Of a stretch of DNA of 64,000 nt, positions 16,957 through 25,809 are shown one piece after another (the first letter of the stretch is position 1; each line of letters starts with the position of its first letter). Origin of the DNA: an uncultured Lachnospiraceae bacterium (GTDB lineage Bacteria > Bacillota > Clostridia > Lachnospirales > Lachnospiraceae). The stretch covers positions 38,009 through 102,008 of the forward strand of contig CANOCU010000006.1 in assembly GCA_947564645.1 (NCBI GenBank). The letters run 5' to 3'. A program made the translations under genes and the position numbers. Under the pieces are notes generated by a model, which ran no database searches, was not told the origin of the DNA, and saw nothing but the letters and a program-made list of their open reading frames with translations.

Positions 16957-17036
16957 GCGATCCAATATGGTAACGGAGAATCTCCTCTGTCCGGATATTT
17001 CGACTTGACACAAATACGCTGCCGCCTTCTCAAAGA

Positions 17037-17192
17037 AACGCAGCCGTTTCTGTACTCTCCTGCTGCGTTCTGGCTTCAATGGCTTGTCCCGGACAGTGGC
17101 TTCCGGTCAGGCAGATATTTATTGTTTCCTATTTCTGTTACGTGTCTCACGGCGACGGGCTCGTACAGGATTTACACCTGTTTCCCCGGGCA
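17037..17192 (-). ncRNA. Cobalamin-class riboswitch
   Basis: Read on the minus strand, the leader has the cobalamin aptamer landmarks in order: GGGGAAACAGGTG.AAATCC (17187-17168), a C-rich CCCGTCGCC segment, then AAGCCACTGTCC (17102-17090), GGGACAAGCC and the B12-box-like GAAGCCAGAACGC (17077-17065). An 8-bp closing stem AACGCAGC/GCTGCGTT lies at 17037-17069. It starts just after a promoter and precedes the DUF4430/S-component operon. The match is by recalled consensus; covariance scoring was not possible. Confidence 0.85.
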
Positions 17193-17203
17193 GATTCTTA
17201 TCT

Positions 17204-17232
17204 ATCATAGTACTTTATGGCTGATTGGTCAA
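17204..17232 (-). promoter_or_regulatory. Promoter of the riboswitch operon
   Basis: TTGACC (17232-17227), 17 nt, TATGAT (17209-17204). The predicted start, about 17197, is at the 5' edge of the riboswitch. Confidence 0.75.
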
Positions 17233-17239
17233 GTCACAG

Positions 17240-17287
17240 AAAAAACCGCCCCACAGTCCGATTTGGCAGTCAGTCGTGGAGCGGTTT
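17240..17287 (-). terminator. Rho-independent terminator of the OFA transporter gene
   Basis: On the minus strand AACCGCTCCACGACTGACTG and its partner GACTGTGGGGCGGTT form a long stem followed by six T. It lies about 30 bp past the transporter stop codon and isolates it from the riboswitch promoter. Confidence 0.85.
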
Positions 17288-17318
17288 CCCTCGCTTCTAT
17301 CTTCTTATCTCTTCCTTC

Positions 17319-18626
17319 TTATTTCTTCTTCGCATCCTTATTTAACGGCCGTACCATAAACAAACTGATCAGCAGCGCCACGATATAGAGCACGATCGTT
17401 AAGTACAGCACATTCTGGTATCCCACCGGATTGATGCTGTTGCCGTGGGAATCCTGCATAAATTCACCGGTACTGTTCACGATCAGGTTCGCCACCTGGT
17501 TACCCGTAAGTCCTGCAAACGCCCACGCCGAAAGTGTGATGCCGTGCAGCGCACTGATACTGCCCATTCCGTAATGATCGGAAAGCAGGGTCGGTACATT
17601 GGAGAAGCCACCGCCGTAACCTGCATTGACTACGAAGATCAGTCCCAGTACAAGCACTACCAGAAGCATGTTGCCCTGTCCGTTCTTGATGCCGCCGGTC
17701 ACCATTACCAATGCGGTAAAGATGATGGAAAGCACGAAGATCAGCTTGTAGATGGTGTTCCTGTCCTTCATGGTGTCAGCCCATGCGGAGAAACCGAGAC
17801 GTCCGCCTGCATTGAAGACTGCGGAAACCGTGGAGATCACGCCCACGGCGCCTGCCAGGCCGATACATTTCACGATCATCTTCTCCTGAGAGATCAATGC
17901 CAGGCCGCAGGTAATATTGATGTAGAACATCAACCAGATACCGATATAGTTGGCAACCGGTCTGGTCTTGATCACAGCCATAATACTCTGACCCTTCTCC
18001 TTCTTCTGCGGCTCATGCCAGCCTGCCGGTTTCTTCAGCAAGATATGGCCCGTGAACATCATCACAAAATATACCACCGCCAGGATCAGGAACATCTTGT
18101 AGATACCACCCTCTCCCAGATTGTCCAGCATCGCCTGCATGATCGGGCTGGCGATCGCCTTCGCCGCACCGAAACCTGCCACTGCCAGTCCGGTCGCCAG
18201 ACCCTTCCGGTCTTCAAACCATAGCATAAGCGTCTTGACGGGAGACAGGTAACCGGTTCCCAGACCGATACCCATGATAAAACCATAACATATGTAGATA
18301 CCGATAAGCGCCAACGGGCTCTGCTGATGCTGTCCGCCGTAATAGATGAAAAATCCGGTACCTGCCATACCTGCCGCGAAACAGATCGCTGCGATCAGGG
18401 ATGATTTGTGGATATCCTTCTCCACCACATTACCCAGGAATGCCGCCGACATACCCAGGAAGAAGATTGCGAAACTGAACGCCCACTCCGTCGCACCCTT
18501 GGAGAACCCGATATAATCTGCTATCTCCTGACTGAAGATCGACCAGCAGTAAACCGTACCGATACTGCAATGAAGTAAGAGCGCCGGAATCGCGGCACAA
18601 ACCCATTTGTTTTGACTCTTGTTCAT
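17319..18626 (-). CDS. OFA-type major facilitator (oxalate/formate antiporter family)
   Basis: This 435-residue, 12-helix MFS carrier belongs to the oxalate:formate antiporter family, whose members move small carboxylates. Visible marks are HCSIGTVYCWSIF in helix 1, YGFIMGIGLGTGYLSPVKTLMLWFEDRKGLATGLAVAGFGAAKAI, and NAGYGGGFSNVPTLLSDHYGMGSISALHGITLSAWAFAGL. It is a single-gene unit with its own promoter and terminator. The substrate cannot be assigned. Confidence 0.9.
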   Translation of the reverse strand: MNKSQNKWVCAAIPALLLHCSIGTVYCWSIFSQEIADYIGFSKGATEWAFSFAIFFLGMSAAFLGNVVEKDIHKSSLIAAICFAAGMAGTGFFIYYGGQHQQSPLALIGIYICYGFIMGIGLGTGYLSPVKTLMLWFEDRKGLATGLAVAGFGAAKAIASPIMQAMLDNLGEGGIYKMFLILAVVYFVMMFTGHILLKKPAGWHEPQKKEKGQSIMAVIKTRPVANYIGIWLMFYINITCGLALISQEKMIVKCIGLAGAVGVISTVSAVFNAGGRLGFSAWADTMKDRNTIYKLIFVLSIIFTALVMVTGGIKNGQGNMLLVVLVLGLIFVVNAGYGGGFSNVPTLLSDHYGMGSISALHGITLSAWAFAGLTGNQVANLIVNSTGEFMQDSHGNSINPVGYQNVLYLTIVLYIVALLISLFMVRPLNKDAKKK

Positions 18627-18668
18627 GTTAAACTCTATCCTCTCTTTCGTCTTTAAAATCTTTTATCT

Positions 18669-18697
18669 ATTTTACTATTAATTAAGAAAGATTTCAA
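18669..18697 (-). promoter_or_regulatory. Promoter of the OFA transporter gene
   Basis: TTGAAA (18697-18692), 17 nt, TAAAAT (18674-18669), about 43 bp upstream of the transporter start. Confidence 0.65.
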
Positions 18698-18842
18698 TTC
18701 CAAATGCCAAAAAGCTCCCCGCGATTCTCGCCATTCTCTTAAATTTCCGGACAAAACTTTTCTTTTTCTGAATCACACCGCATTTCTCCCACGTTATAAT
18801 AAGCAAAGATCGTATAATCTTTCACAAACAACGAAGCAGGCA

Positions 18843-19439
18843 ATGCCACAGCAGGTAACATCCAGGACCGGACGGACGGGAAGGATGACAGGAAGGCAGG
18901 ATATCACTTTGACGCACGAGGACGAACTGATCCGACAGATTCAAAAAGGCAGGCAGGAATGTCTGGACGAACTCATAGAGCTGTATTACCCTGCCATCCT
19001 CCGCTACTGCATGTGGCATATGCCGGATACGGAGAGCGCCCAGGATGCCACACAGGAGACCTTTCTCAAGCTGGTGCGTTTTATCGGGCGTTATGAGCAC
19101 AGAGGACAGTTCAGGGCCTTCCTCTACCGGATCGCCGCCAACACCTGCATCGATCTCCGGCGCCGTCTTCCCCCGCAGGAGCCTTTCCCCGAAGAACCCG
19201 GTCAGGTCCTCTGCCGGCCGGAATCCGGTTATCAGGCCGCGGAGGACAGACAGCTCCTCGCCACAGCCTTTGCCATACTGCCGGATGAACAACGTGAACT
19301 GATCCTGCTGCGCTACGGACAGGAACTGACCCTGCGGGAGATTGCCGCCGTCACCGGTAAACCCCTGCGCACCGTACAGACAAAGCTGAGCAGGGCGGTG
19401 AAAAAGATGCGGGCGCATTTGGACGATATATCCTGTTAA
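18843..19439 (+). CDS. ECF-family RNA polymerase sigma factor
   Basis: This sigma-70-family ECF factor of up to 198 residues directs RNA polymerase to a small regulon, often for envelope stress. Region 2 spans about 28-95 (LIELYYPAILRYC, DATQETFLKLVRFIGRY, FRAFLYRIAANTCIDLRRR) and region 4 about 130-195 (ILPDEQRELILLRYGQELTLREIAAVTGKPLRTVQTKLSRAVKKM). The first 20 residues are basic and low-complexity; the true start may be further in, since no strong ribosome site precedes 18843. A -10-like TATAAT lies at 18813-18818 without a good -35. It heads an operon with a membrane protein and an ABC transporter. Confidence 0.9.
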   Translation: MPQQVTSRTGRTGRMTGRQDITLTHEDELIRQIQKGRQECLDELIELYYPAILRYCMWHMPDTESAQDATQETFLKLVRFIGRYEHRGQFRAFLYRIAANTCIDLRRRLPPQEPFPEEPGQVLCRPESGYQAAEDRQLLATAFAILPDEQRELILLRYGQELTLREIAAVTGKPLRTVQTKLSRAVKKMRAHLDDISC

Positions 19440-19471
19440 CTATTATTAACCAATTAAGAAAGGAAGATCTT

Positions 19472-20245
19472 ATGAAGCACAACGAACAATGGAGCGCCTT
19501 CTTTGCGATCGAAAAAGACTTGCCATACAGGTCCCATATGGAGGTGACAAAAGAACGCGCCCGGCTTTCTCTGACCGCTGCCGTTTCGGCTGCCAGGCAC
19601 GGCCCCTCCCTTTCCTTCGGCGCTCTCATCAGAAAACAGCTTCGATTTTTTGCCTGGAAGATCTGGTTCTTACAGGGCATGATACTGGCCGCGCTCTGTA
19701 CCGCTTTCCTCTGTCTGTACCATGAAAGTGCCCTGAGCTGGTTTGCCGCCACTCTGCCGAAATTCCTCTGCTGCTGCAGCGGAGCCGTAGCGCTGAGCGC
19801 CGTTCCGTTACTGCGAAGATCCTTCCGGTATCGGATGATGGAACTGGAACAGTCAACGCGCTTCTCCGTCACCGGAAGTTTGGCCGCACAGCTTCTTTTT
19901 ATCGGAATCGGAGACCTGACCATGCTGACTGTACTGGCTGGTATTGTGTGGCAGTACGGCTTGAACGGTTCAGTCATATTCATTTCTCTTGTGATACCGT
20001 TCCTGACCACTGCCGCCACATGCCTGATGCTGTGGATCCGGACAACACCGTCCGGCTTCGAACGACGGGCCGTTCTTCTTAGCATCACGACAACCCTGCT
20101 GATGAATCGGCTCATTGACTGGTATCAGATTTCTTCTCTGGATGGTATTCTCTGGGGATGGTGTCTGTATGCGCTCATCTGCCTTGCGATCCTGTACCAT
20201 GCATACAGGAAGCTGCGAAGCATCAGCTACACGGAGCATATGTGA
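19472..20245 (+). CDS. Membrane protein in ECF-sigma operon, possible anti-sigma or ABC subunit
   Basis: This 257-residue protein has a soluble N-terminus of about 50 residues (MKHNEQWSAFFAIEKDLPYR...) followed by about six hydrophobic helices. It starts 32 bp after the sigma gene with a strong GAAAGGAAG site. I do not recognise a named family. Its place directly after an ECF sigma gene is where an anti-sigma factor usually sits, but no HxxxCxxC zinc motif is visible; the short cytosolic N-terminus could serve that role. It may equally be a membrane component of the following ABC transporter. Both readings are inference. Confidence 0.7.
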   Translation: MKHNEQWSAFFAIEKDLPYRSHMEVTKERARLSLTAAVSAARHGPSLSFGALIRKQLRFFAWKIWFLQGMILAALCTAFLCLYHESALSWFAATLPKFLCCCSGAVALSAVPLLRRSFRYRMMELEQSTRFSVTGSLAAQLLFIGIGDLTMLTVLAGIVWQYGLNGSVIFISLVIPFLTTAATCLMLWIRTTPSGFERRAVLLSITTTLLMNRLIDWYQISSLDGILWGWCLYALICLAILYHAYRKLRSISYTEHM

Positions 20246-20374
20246 TCATGCTTCGCCCGACCGGCATCAGGCCTGAAACGCCCTGAGGGAAAAAGGATGT
20301 ACTCAACACCTGCACTGTATAAAGAGCAGATCCGGATAACAGGAAAGAAACAAACACGCTGTAAGGAGGTATCC

Positions 20375-21253
20375 ATGGAACTCACATTAGAACATGTATC
20401 AAAACATTTCAAAGACAGAAAAGAAAACAAGAAGGCCGTAGACGACGTCAGTCTGCAGTTTCAACCCGGCGTCTGGGGACTGCTTGGCGCCAACGGCTCC
20501 GGCAAGACCACCCTGATGCGCATGATCTGCGGGATCATGAAGCCCACTTCGGGCCGCATCCTCTATGACGGCGTGGAGATCGATCAGCTGGGTGACGCCT
20601 ACCGGGACGTGATCGGGTATCTGCCCCAGGAATTCGGCTTTTATCCGGAATTTACCGTACAACAGTATCTGGAATATATCGCCGCCCTGAAAGGCCTGAC
20701 GGACAAACAGGCCGGACAAAAGATCGACGAACTGTTAACCCGCCTGTCTCTGGAAGATGTCCGGCGGAAAAGGATCTCCAAGCTCTCCGGCGGCATGAAA
20801 CGCCGGGTCGGCATCGGTCAGGCACTTTTAAACGATCCCGAATTTCTTGTGCTGGATGAGCCGACCAGCGGATTAGATCCCGGCGAACGCGTCCGCTTCC
20901 GCAACCTGCTGTCGGAATTTGCCCACGACAGGATCGTTCTGATCTCCACCCATATCGTGTCAGATATCGAATACATCGCGACCCGTAACGCCATTATGAA
21001 GAACGGCGCCATCCTGCAGGTCGGTTCCACCCAGGAACTGGTCGTCCAGATGGAAGGGCGGGTCTTCGAGGCTTCGATTGATCCCCGGGACTTAAGCCGC
21101 CTGGAAGAAAAGGTACAGGTGGTCAACGTTCGCAACGAAGCCGACGGCAGCGTTTCCCTGCGCTATCTGGGAACTCCAGATGATATCCCACAGGCAAGGC
21201 CGCAGGACCCCCGTCTGGAAGACCTGTACCTGGAACTGTTTCCCAAGAGATGA
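20375..21253 (+). CDS. ABC transporter ATP-binding protein
   Basis: This 292-residue nucleotide-binding protein has Walker A GANGSGKTT (38-46), signature KLSGGMKRR (136-143), Walker B LVLDEPTSGLDPGE (158-171) and a switch His in ISTHIVSD. It resembles the CcmA/BcrA-type ATPases of ABC-2 transporters. The ATG at 20375 follows AAGGAGGTATCC. The 129-bp gap after the membrane protein gene shows no clear terminator. Its stop overlaps an alternative start of the permease gene (ATGA), so the two are coupled. Confidence 0.92.
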   Translation: MELTLEHVSKHFKDRKENKKAVDDVSLQFQPGVWGLLGANGSGKTTLMRMICGIMKPTSGRILYDGVEIDQLGDAYRDVIGYLPQEFGFYPEFTVQQYLEYIAALKGLTDKQAGQKIDELLTRLSLEDVRRKRISKLSGGMKRRVGIGQALLNDPEFLVLDEPTSGLDPGERVRFRNLLSEFAHDRIVLISTHIVSDIEYIATRNAIMKNGAILQVGSTQELVVQMEGRVFEASIDPRDLSRLEEKVQVVNVRNEADGSVSLRYLGTPDDIPQARPQDPRLEDLYLELFPKR

Positions 21254-21282
21254 GAAAAGTCAAAAAAGAAAGGATCACAACT

Positions 21283-22527
21283 ATGTGGAGATTATACAGA
21301 CAAGAATTAAAACGCATCCTGTGCACCAGAAGCACCCTTCTGTTTCTGGCGGCGGCACTGGCATTGTCAGTCTTTATGGCCTGGGTGCCGGTCACATACG
21401 AGCGCTATACCTATGAAGAAAACGGAAAAGAAATCACGATAGAAGGCGCCAAAGCCCTGGCCCTCACGAAACAGATGGAAGCTCCCTCCGCCGGGGAAGT
21501 GACCCCGCAGAAACTGGCCGAAGGTCTCTCCTACTACCACAAAAATCTGGAAATCTACGGTGATTTCTATAACGAGGATTTCCCGTTAAATCTCAAAGTG
21601 CGGGAAATCTATCCCTGGCGGCCGCTGCTGCAAAGGCTCCGTGAAGCCATGGCCGATCCGGTAAACGGCCTTGCACTGGAATATACGGAAATTTCCGAAG
21701 AGGACGCCCTGGCCTTCTACGACCACTGCCGGAGCCATATCGCCGACCTGATGCGGTTGGAACAGAGAAACAATCCCCAAGCACAACAGACCGCAATAGA
21801 AATGTACGAAAAAGTTGAAACACCCTTTTACTACTATCCCGGCTACAACACCAATATGGCTGAATACGAAGGGCTCTGTCTCTTCCTGCTCATGTTCCTG
21901 TGCGTGATGATCACCGCTCCGCTTTTCTGCTGTGAATATCAAACCGGCGCAGACGATATCCTGCGCAGCACCAGACACGGCCGCAAGCGGCTTGCCCTGG
22001 TCAAGATCTTCGCTGCCCTGAGCATCGGGATCGCTGTTTTTATTCCCTGTATGATCATCTTCCAACTTATTTCCAACAGCCTGTTCGGCTGGGAGTGCCG
22101 GCAGACCTCCATGCAGATCCTGTTCTCGGTGGTCAGCCTGCTTGACATGAATGTAGGGCAGATGCAGAATCTTGTCATGCTGGGCGGCTTTGTAACGCTG
22201 CTCTCCAGTATCAGTTGCGTGCTCTTTCTCTCCGCCGCCTGCAAAAACACTACGGCAGCCATCGGGCTGGCCATCGCCTCCGCCCTCCTGCCGTCCCTTT
22301 TCTATATGCTGATCGGCGGCAGACTTGGATCCTGCCTGCGGGTACTGCTTCCCTCCGGCGGGTTGGGCGGCAGCAACGCCTTCCTGTATGCCGTGACGGA
22401 TTTTGAATTCCTGAAAGTCGGCCCATTCTCCGTATGGACGCCCTGGCTGTTACTCATCGTCCCGGCGCTTGAGATTCCGGTGTTCCTCTGGCTCACCGTG
22501 CGGACTTACTGCCGCCGGTCACTATAA
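21283..22527 (+). CDS. ABC-2-type permease of the ECF-sigma operon
   Basis: This 414-residue membrane subunit has one N-terminal helix (LLFLAAALALSVFMAWV), a large extracytoplasmic segment of about 170 residues and five or six C-terminal helices, an ABC-2 permease plan. An earlier ATG at 21250 overlaps the ATPase stop codon; the ATG at 21283 with GAAAGGA upstream is preferred by its match to the protein N-terminus. Transport substrate is unknown; export or an envelope-stress role is inferred from the sigma factor. It converges on the MBL protein gene with a 15-bp gap. Confidence 0.85.
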   Translation: MWRLYRQELKRILCTRSTLLFLAAALALSVFMAWVPVTYERYTYEENGKEITIEGAKALALTKQMEAPSAGEVTPQKLAEGLSYYHKNLEIYGDFYNEDFPLNLKVREIYPWRPLLQRLREAMADPVNGLALEYTEISEEDALAFYDHCRSHIADLMRLEQRNNPQAQQTAIEMYEKVETPFYYYPGYNTNMAEYEGLCLFLLMFLCVMITAPLFCCEYQTGADDILRSTRHGRKRLALVKIFAALSIGIAVFIPCMIIFQLISNSLFGWECRQTSMQILFSVVSLLDMNVGQMQNLVMLGGFVTLLSSISCVLFLSAACKNTTAAIGLAIASALLPSLFYMLIGGRLGSCLRVLLPSGGLGGSNAFLYAVTDFEFLKVGPFSVWTPWLLLIVPALEIPVFLWLTVRTYCRRSL

Positions 22528-22542
22528 GATTCCGACAGGATC

Positions 22543-23736
22543 CTATGGATTACACCGCTTGCAAGGATCGTCATAGCCGGCTGCCACGGCTTCCTCTCTG
22601 GTGGAAAACACCGCCTGATTCTTCTCCATAGGAAGAGAATTGCAGCTGGCCTTATGCAGCTTACCGTTATTCTTATTGCCGATATAACTGCCCGTGGCCG
22701 GCGCCTCCCCTGTGGGAATCTGCGTGCCGCCGGCATTCTGCCGGCTGCCTTCCTGTGACGGAGTCTGACCTTTGTCCTTACTGCCGTCGTTTCCTGCCGT
22801 CGAACCTCCTGTCGGCTCCCCTGCCTTCCAGCTGTCGGAGGGTGCGCTGTTCCACGTGATCTTACTGCCGTCGGATACCGCCAGGATCGTGCCCTGCTCG
22901 TCGCTGCGGAATACCTCCACCCCCATGGCCCGCAGGTTATTGAGGGTTTCCGCATGGGGATGGCCATAGCTGTTGTCCTCGCCGCAGCTGATCACCGCAC
23001 AGGACGGATCCACCGCCTGCAGGAACTTCCGGGAAGACGAGGAACGGCTGCCGTGATGTCCCACTTTCAGCACATCCGCCTCCACGTCCGCACCGCTTCT
23101 GATCAGATCAGCTTCCGCATCCTCCTCCGCATCTCCCATAAAGAGAAAGCGGTTGTCTCCATGCTCGATCTTTAACACGATCGAGTTATTGTTGGCATCC
23201 TCATAGTCCTGGACCGGCCCTAACACCGTACAGACGGCGCCGCCGAGTGTAAAGCTGTCTCCCGGCTCCGGCACGGTATTCCGATACCCCTTCTGCTTCA
23301 TCGTGTCCACCACGTCCCGGTAAGTGGCCGTATCTTTGGACATATCCGGCATCATCACCTTACCGCAGTCAAACTTATAGAGGATCACGTCCAGACCGCC
23401 GATATGGTCCGCATCCGGATGAGTGCCCACGGCGTATTTCAGCTTCTTCACGCCCTGCTTCGTGAGATAATTCTGGATCTTCGTGCCCTGATCGTTATCC
23501 CCGGCGTCGATCAGCATATACTCGCCGTCGCACTCCGCCAGGATACAGTCCCCCTGCCCCACATCCAGATAATGGATCGTCAGCTCGGACGCCTGTGCCT
23601 GTACCTGCGTCTTCCCCTGCCGCTCTGAGGCCTGTGCATAAGCCTCTCCGAACGCGCCTCCCAGCAAGGGAATACCGACCATAGCCGTCAGCAAAAGCGC
23701 AGACAGCCTGCCTGAAAGTTTCTTATTATTCTTCAT
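22543..23736 (-). CDS. Secreted ComEC/Rec2-like MBL-fold hydrolase with C-terminal Zn-binding module
   Basis: This 397-residue exported protein has a signal peptide (KLSGRLSALLLTAMVGIPLLGG), a metallo-beta-lactamase domain (about 45-290) and an S/G/N-rich linker to a 45-residue end domain. Metal ligands are seen in GTHPDADHIGGLD, FMGDAEEDAE, VLKVGHHGSRSSSS and SYGHPHAETL. The fold matches the nuclease-like domain of ComEC but lacks the channel. The end module reads IGNKN..KLH...CNSLP..KN..VF.....A...GY.PC.RC, an Ada-type cysteine zinc site. GGAGG precedes the ATG at 23736 by 9 nt. An extracellular nuclease or phosphodiesterase role is inferred. Confidence 0.88.
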   Translation of the reverse strand: MKNNKKLSGRLSALLLTAMVGIPLLGGAFGEAYAQASERQGKTQVQAQASELTIHYLDVGQGDCILAECDGEYMLIDAGDNDQGTKIQNYLTKQGVKKLKYAVGTHPDADHIGGLDVILYKFDCGKVMMPDMSKDTATYRDVVDTMKQKGYRNTVPEPGDSFTLGGAVCTVLGPVQDYEDANNNSIVLKIEHGDNRFLFMGDAEEDAEADLIRSGADVEADVLKVGHHGSRSSSSRKFLQAVDPSCAVISCGEDNSYGHPHAETLNNLRAMGVEVFRSDEQGTILAVSDGSKITWNSAPSDSWKAGEPTGGSTAGNDGSKDKGQTPSQEGSRQNAGGTQIPTGEAPATGSYIGNKNNGKLHKASCNSLPMEKNQAVFSTREEAVAAGYDDPCKRCNP

Positions 23737-23854
23737 ATCAGGAAGCCTCCCCTGTATCACAGTCAATCGGATATTATAATGGTGAATAGATCAGAAATCT
23801 GCTGCTACAATGTTACTGTAAACGGTCCCCAAACCATGCATAGTAACTTCTGTT

Positions 23855-23889
23855 TATAGTAAGCGATATTAGAAATTTCGTTTACTATA
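23855..23889. repeat. Inverted repeat upstream of the MBL gene
   Basis: TATAGTAAGCG and CGTTTACTATA match at 10 of 11 positions across a 13-nt spacer, between the ABC exporter end (23908) and the MBL gene start. There is no T-run on the minus strand, so an operator is likelier than a terminator. A similar repeat occurs at 51768-51791. Confidence 0.35.
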
Positions 23890-23907
23890 ATTATAATGAC
23901 ACAGCTG

Positions 23908-25809
23908 TCACGTCGCGATCGCGTTCCCCGTATACAGCTGATAGTATTTCCCCTGTTCCTCGATCAACTGATCGTGGGTGCCGCGCTCGATGATCCGGCC
24001 CTGTTCCAATACCATGATGCAGTCGGAATTTCTGACCGTGGAAAGCCTGTGGGCGATCACGAAGGTGGTCCGGCCCTTCATCAGCTTATCCATGCCGTCC
24101 TGCACGATACGCTCCGTCCTCGTATCGATGGAACTGGTGGCTTCGTCCAGGATCAGCACCGGCGGATCGGCGATGGCCGCTCTGGCAATGGCAAGCAGCT
24201 GTCTCTGGCCCTGGCTTAAGTTGGCGCCGTCCCCGGTCAGTACCGTGTCGTAGCCCTCCGACAGATGTCTGATAAACCCGTCCGCGTTGGCTAACTTCGC
24301 CGCCGCGATGACCTCCTCGTCCGTGGCGTCTAACTTACCGTAACGGATATTGTCCATGACCGTTCCCGTGAAAAGGTGGGTATCCTGCAGTACGATGCCC
24401 AGCGACCGCCGCAGATCCGCCTTCCTGATCTTATTCACATTGATGCCGTCATAACGGATCTTACCGTCCTGGATATCATAGAAACGGTTGATCAGGTTGG
24501 TAATCGTCGTCTTGCCTGCGCCTGTGGAGCCCACGAAGGCGATCTTCTGCCCCGGCGTGGCAAAAAGCTCCACGTCATGCAATACGATCTTCTCGTCGTT
24601 GTAGCCGAAATCCACACCGTCGAACACCACGTCTCCCTTGAGCTCCACATAGTCCACGGAATGATCCGCCTGGTGCTCATGCCGCCATGCCCAGCGTCCT
24701 GTGCGCTCTGCGCTCTCCACCAGTCTGCCGTTCTCTTCCCGGACATGGACAAGCGTCACGTAACCGTTGTCCGTCTCCGGCTCCTCGTCCATCATCTTGA
24801 AGATCCGCTCCGCACCGGCCATAGCCATGACGATGGAATTCAGCTGCTGGCTCACCTGGTTGATCGGTCCGTTAAAGCTCTTGTTGAAAGTTAAGAAGCT
24901 GGCCAGCGATCCAAGCGACAGACCGGAGATCCCGGAGAGCGCCAGCGCGCCGCCCACGATGGCGCAGACCACATAACTCACATTGCCAAGCTGCATGTTC
25001 ACCGGCCCTACGATATTGACCAGATAGTTGGCTCTGTCCGCACTGTGATACAGGTTATCATTCAATTCCCGGAACTTCTCTATGTTCTCCTCCTCATGGC
25101 AGAAGACCTTCACCACCTTCTGGCCTTCCATCATTTCCTCGATAAACCCGTTTACCTTACCGATATCCCTCTGCTGCTGCAGGAAATAGCGGCCGCTGAT
25201 GCCCGCCGTCTTGGCTGTCACCACCAGCATCACCGCCACCATCACAAGCGTCACCACCGTCAGCGGCACGCTTAAGATGACCATGCTGATAAAGACGCTG
25301 ACAATGGTGATCGCACTGTTAAATACTTGGGGCATGCTCTGGCTGACCAACTGTCTGATCGTATCCGTATCATTGGTATAGACGGACATGATATCCCCAT
25401 GGGAATGGGTGTCAAAATATTTGATGGGCAGCGTCTCCATATGGGAGAACAGATCGTTTCGCAGGTTCCGCAGAACACCCTGCGTCACATTGATCATGAT
25501 CCGGTTATAAAGATAGGCCGCCGCCACGCCGATGGCGTAGAAGCCCGCCACCCGCAGGATCGCTATCGCCAGCGGATGATAGTCCGCCACATCTGCCGTC
25601 AGCAATGGCTGTATATAATCGTCGATCAGACTCTGGATAAACATCGTCCCCTGGACATTGGCCAATACGCTGACCAGGATCAGCACCGCCACGATGACCA
25701 GATGCGGCCCGTAGCTTTTCATAACATATTTCATCAGTCTCTTAAAGATTCTGCCCGGATTCTCTATCCTCTTCTGTCCGGGCATTCTGCCTCTCATCGG
25801 TCCCGGCAT
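23908..25809 (-). CDS. Heterodimeric ABC exporter subunit, consensus NBD
   Basis: This 633-residue half-transporter has six membrane helices (about 35-330) and a C-terminal ATPase. The NBD carries GSTGAGKTT, NLSQGQRQLLAIARA and the canonical LILDEATSSIDTRTE with catalytic Glu. A basic glycine/proline-rich N-terminus precedes helix 1. It overlaps the upstream subunit by one base (TAATG) and so forms an obligate pair with it. Such exporters handle drugs or peptides; the substrate is unknown. Confidence 0.92.
   Translation of the reverse strand: MPGPMRGRMPGQKRIENPGRIFKRLMKYVMKSYGPHLVIVAVLILVSVLANVQGTMFIQSLIDDYIQPLLTADVADYHPLAIAILRVAGFYAIGVAAAYLYNRIMINVTQGVLRNLRNDLFSHMETLPIKYFDTHSHGDIMSVYTNDTDTIRQLVSQSMPQVFNSAITIVSVFISMVILSVPLTVVTLVMVAVMLVVTAKTAGISGRYFLQQQRDIGKVNGFIEEMMEGQKVVKVFCHEEENIEKFRELNDNLYHSADRANYLVNIVGPVNMQLGNVSYVVCAIVGGALALSGISGLSLGSLASFLTFNKSFNGPINQVSQQLNSIVMAMAGAERIFKMMDEEPETDNGYVTLVHVREENGRLVESAERTGRWAWRHEHQADHSVDYVELKGDVVFDGVDFGYNDEKIVLHDVELFATPGQKIAFVGSTGAGKTTITNLINRFYDIQDGKIRYDGINVNKIRKADLRRSLGIVLQDTHLFTGTVMDNIRYGKLDATDEEVIAAAKLANADGFIRHLSEGYDTVLTGDGANLSQGQRQLLAIARAAIADPPVLILDEATSSIDTRTERIVQDGMDKLMKGRTTFVIAHRLSTVRNSDCIMVLEQGRIIERGTHDQLIEEQGKYYQLYTGNAIAT

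Noticed and set aside
9491-23890. Shared 13-mer CGTTTACTATAAT near 9491 and 23879
   Set aside because: A 13-nt match is expected by chance several times in a window this size; only the inverted repeats were kept.
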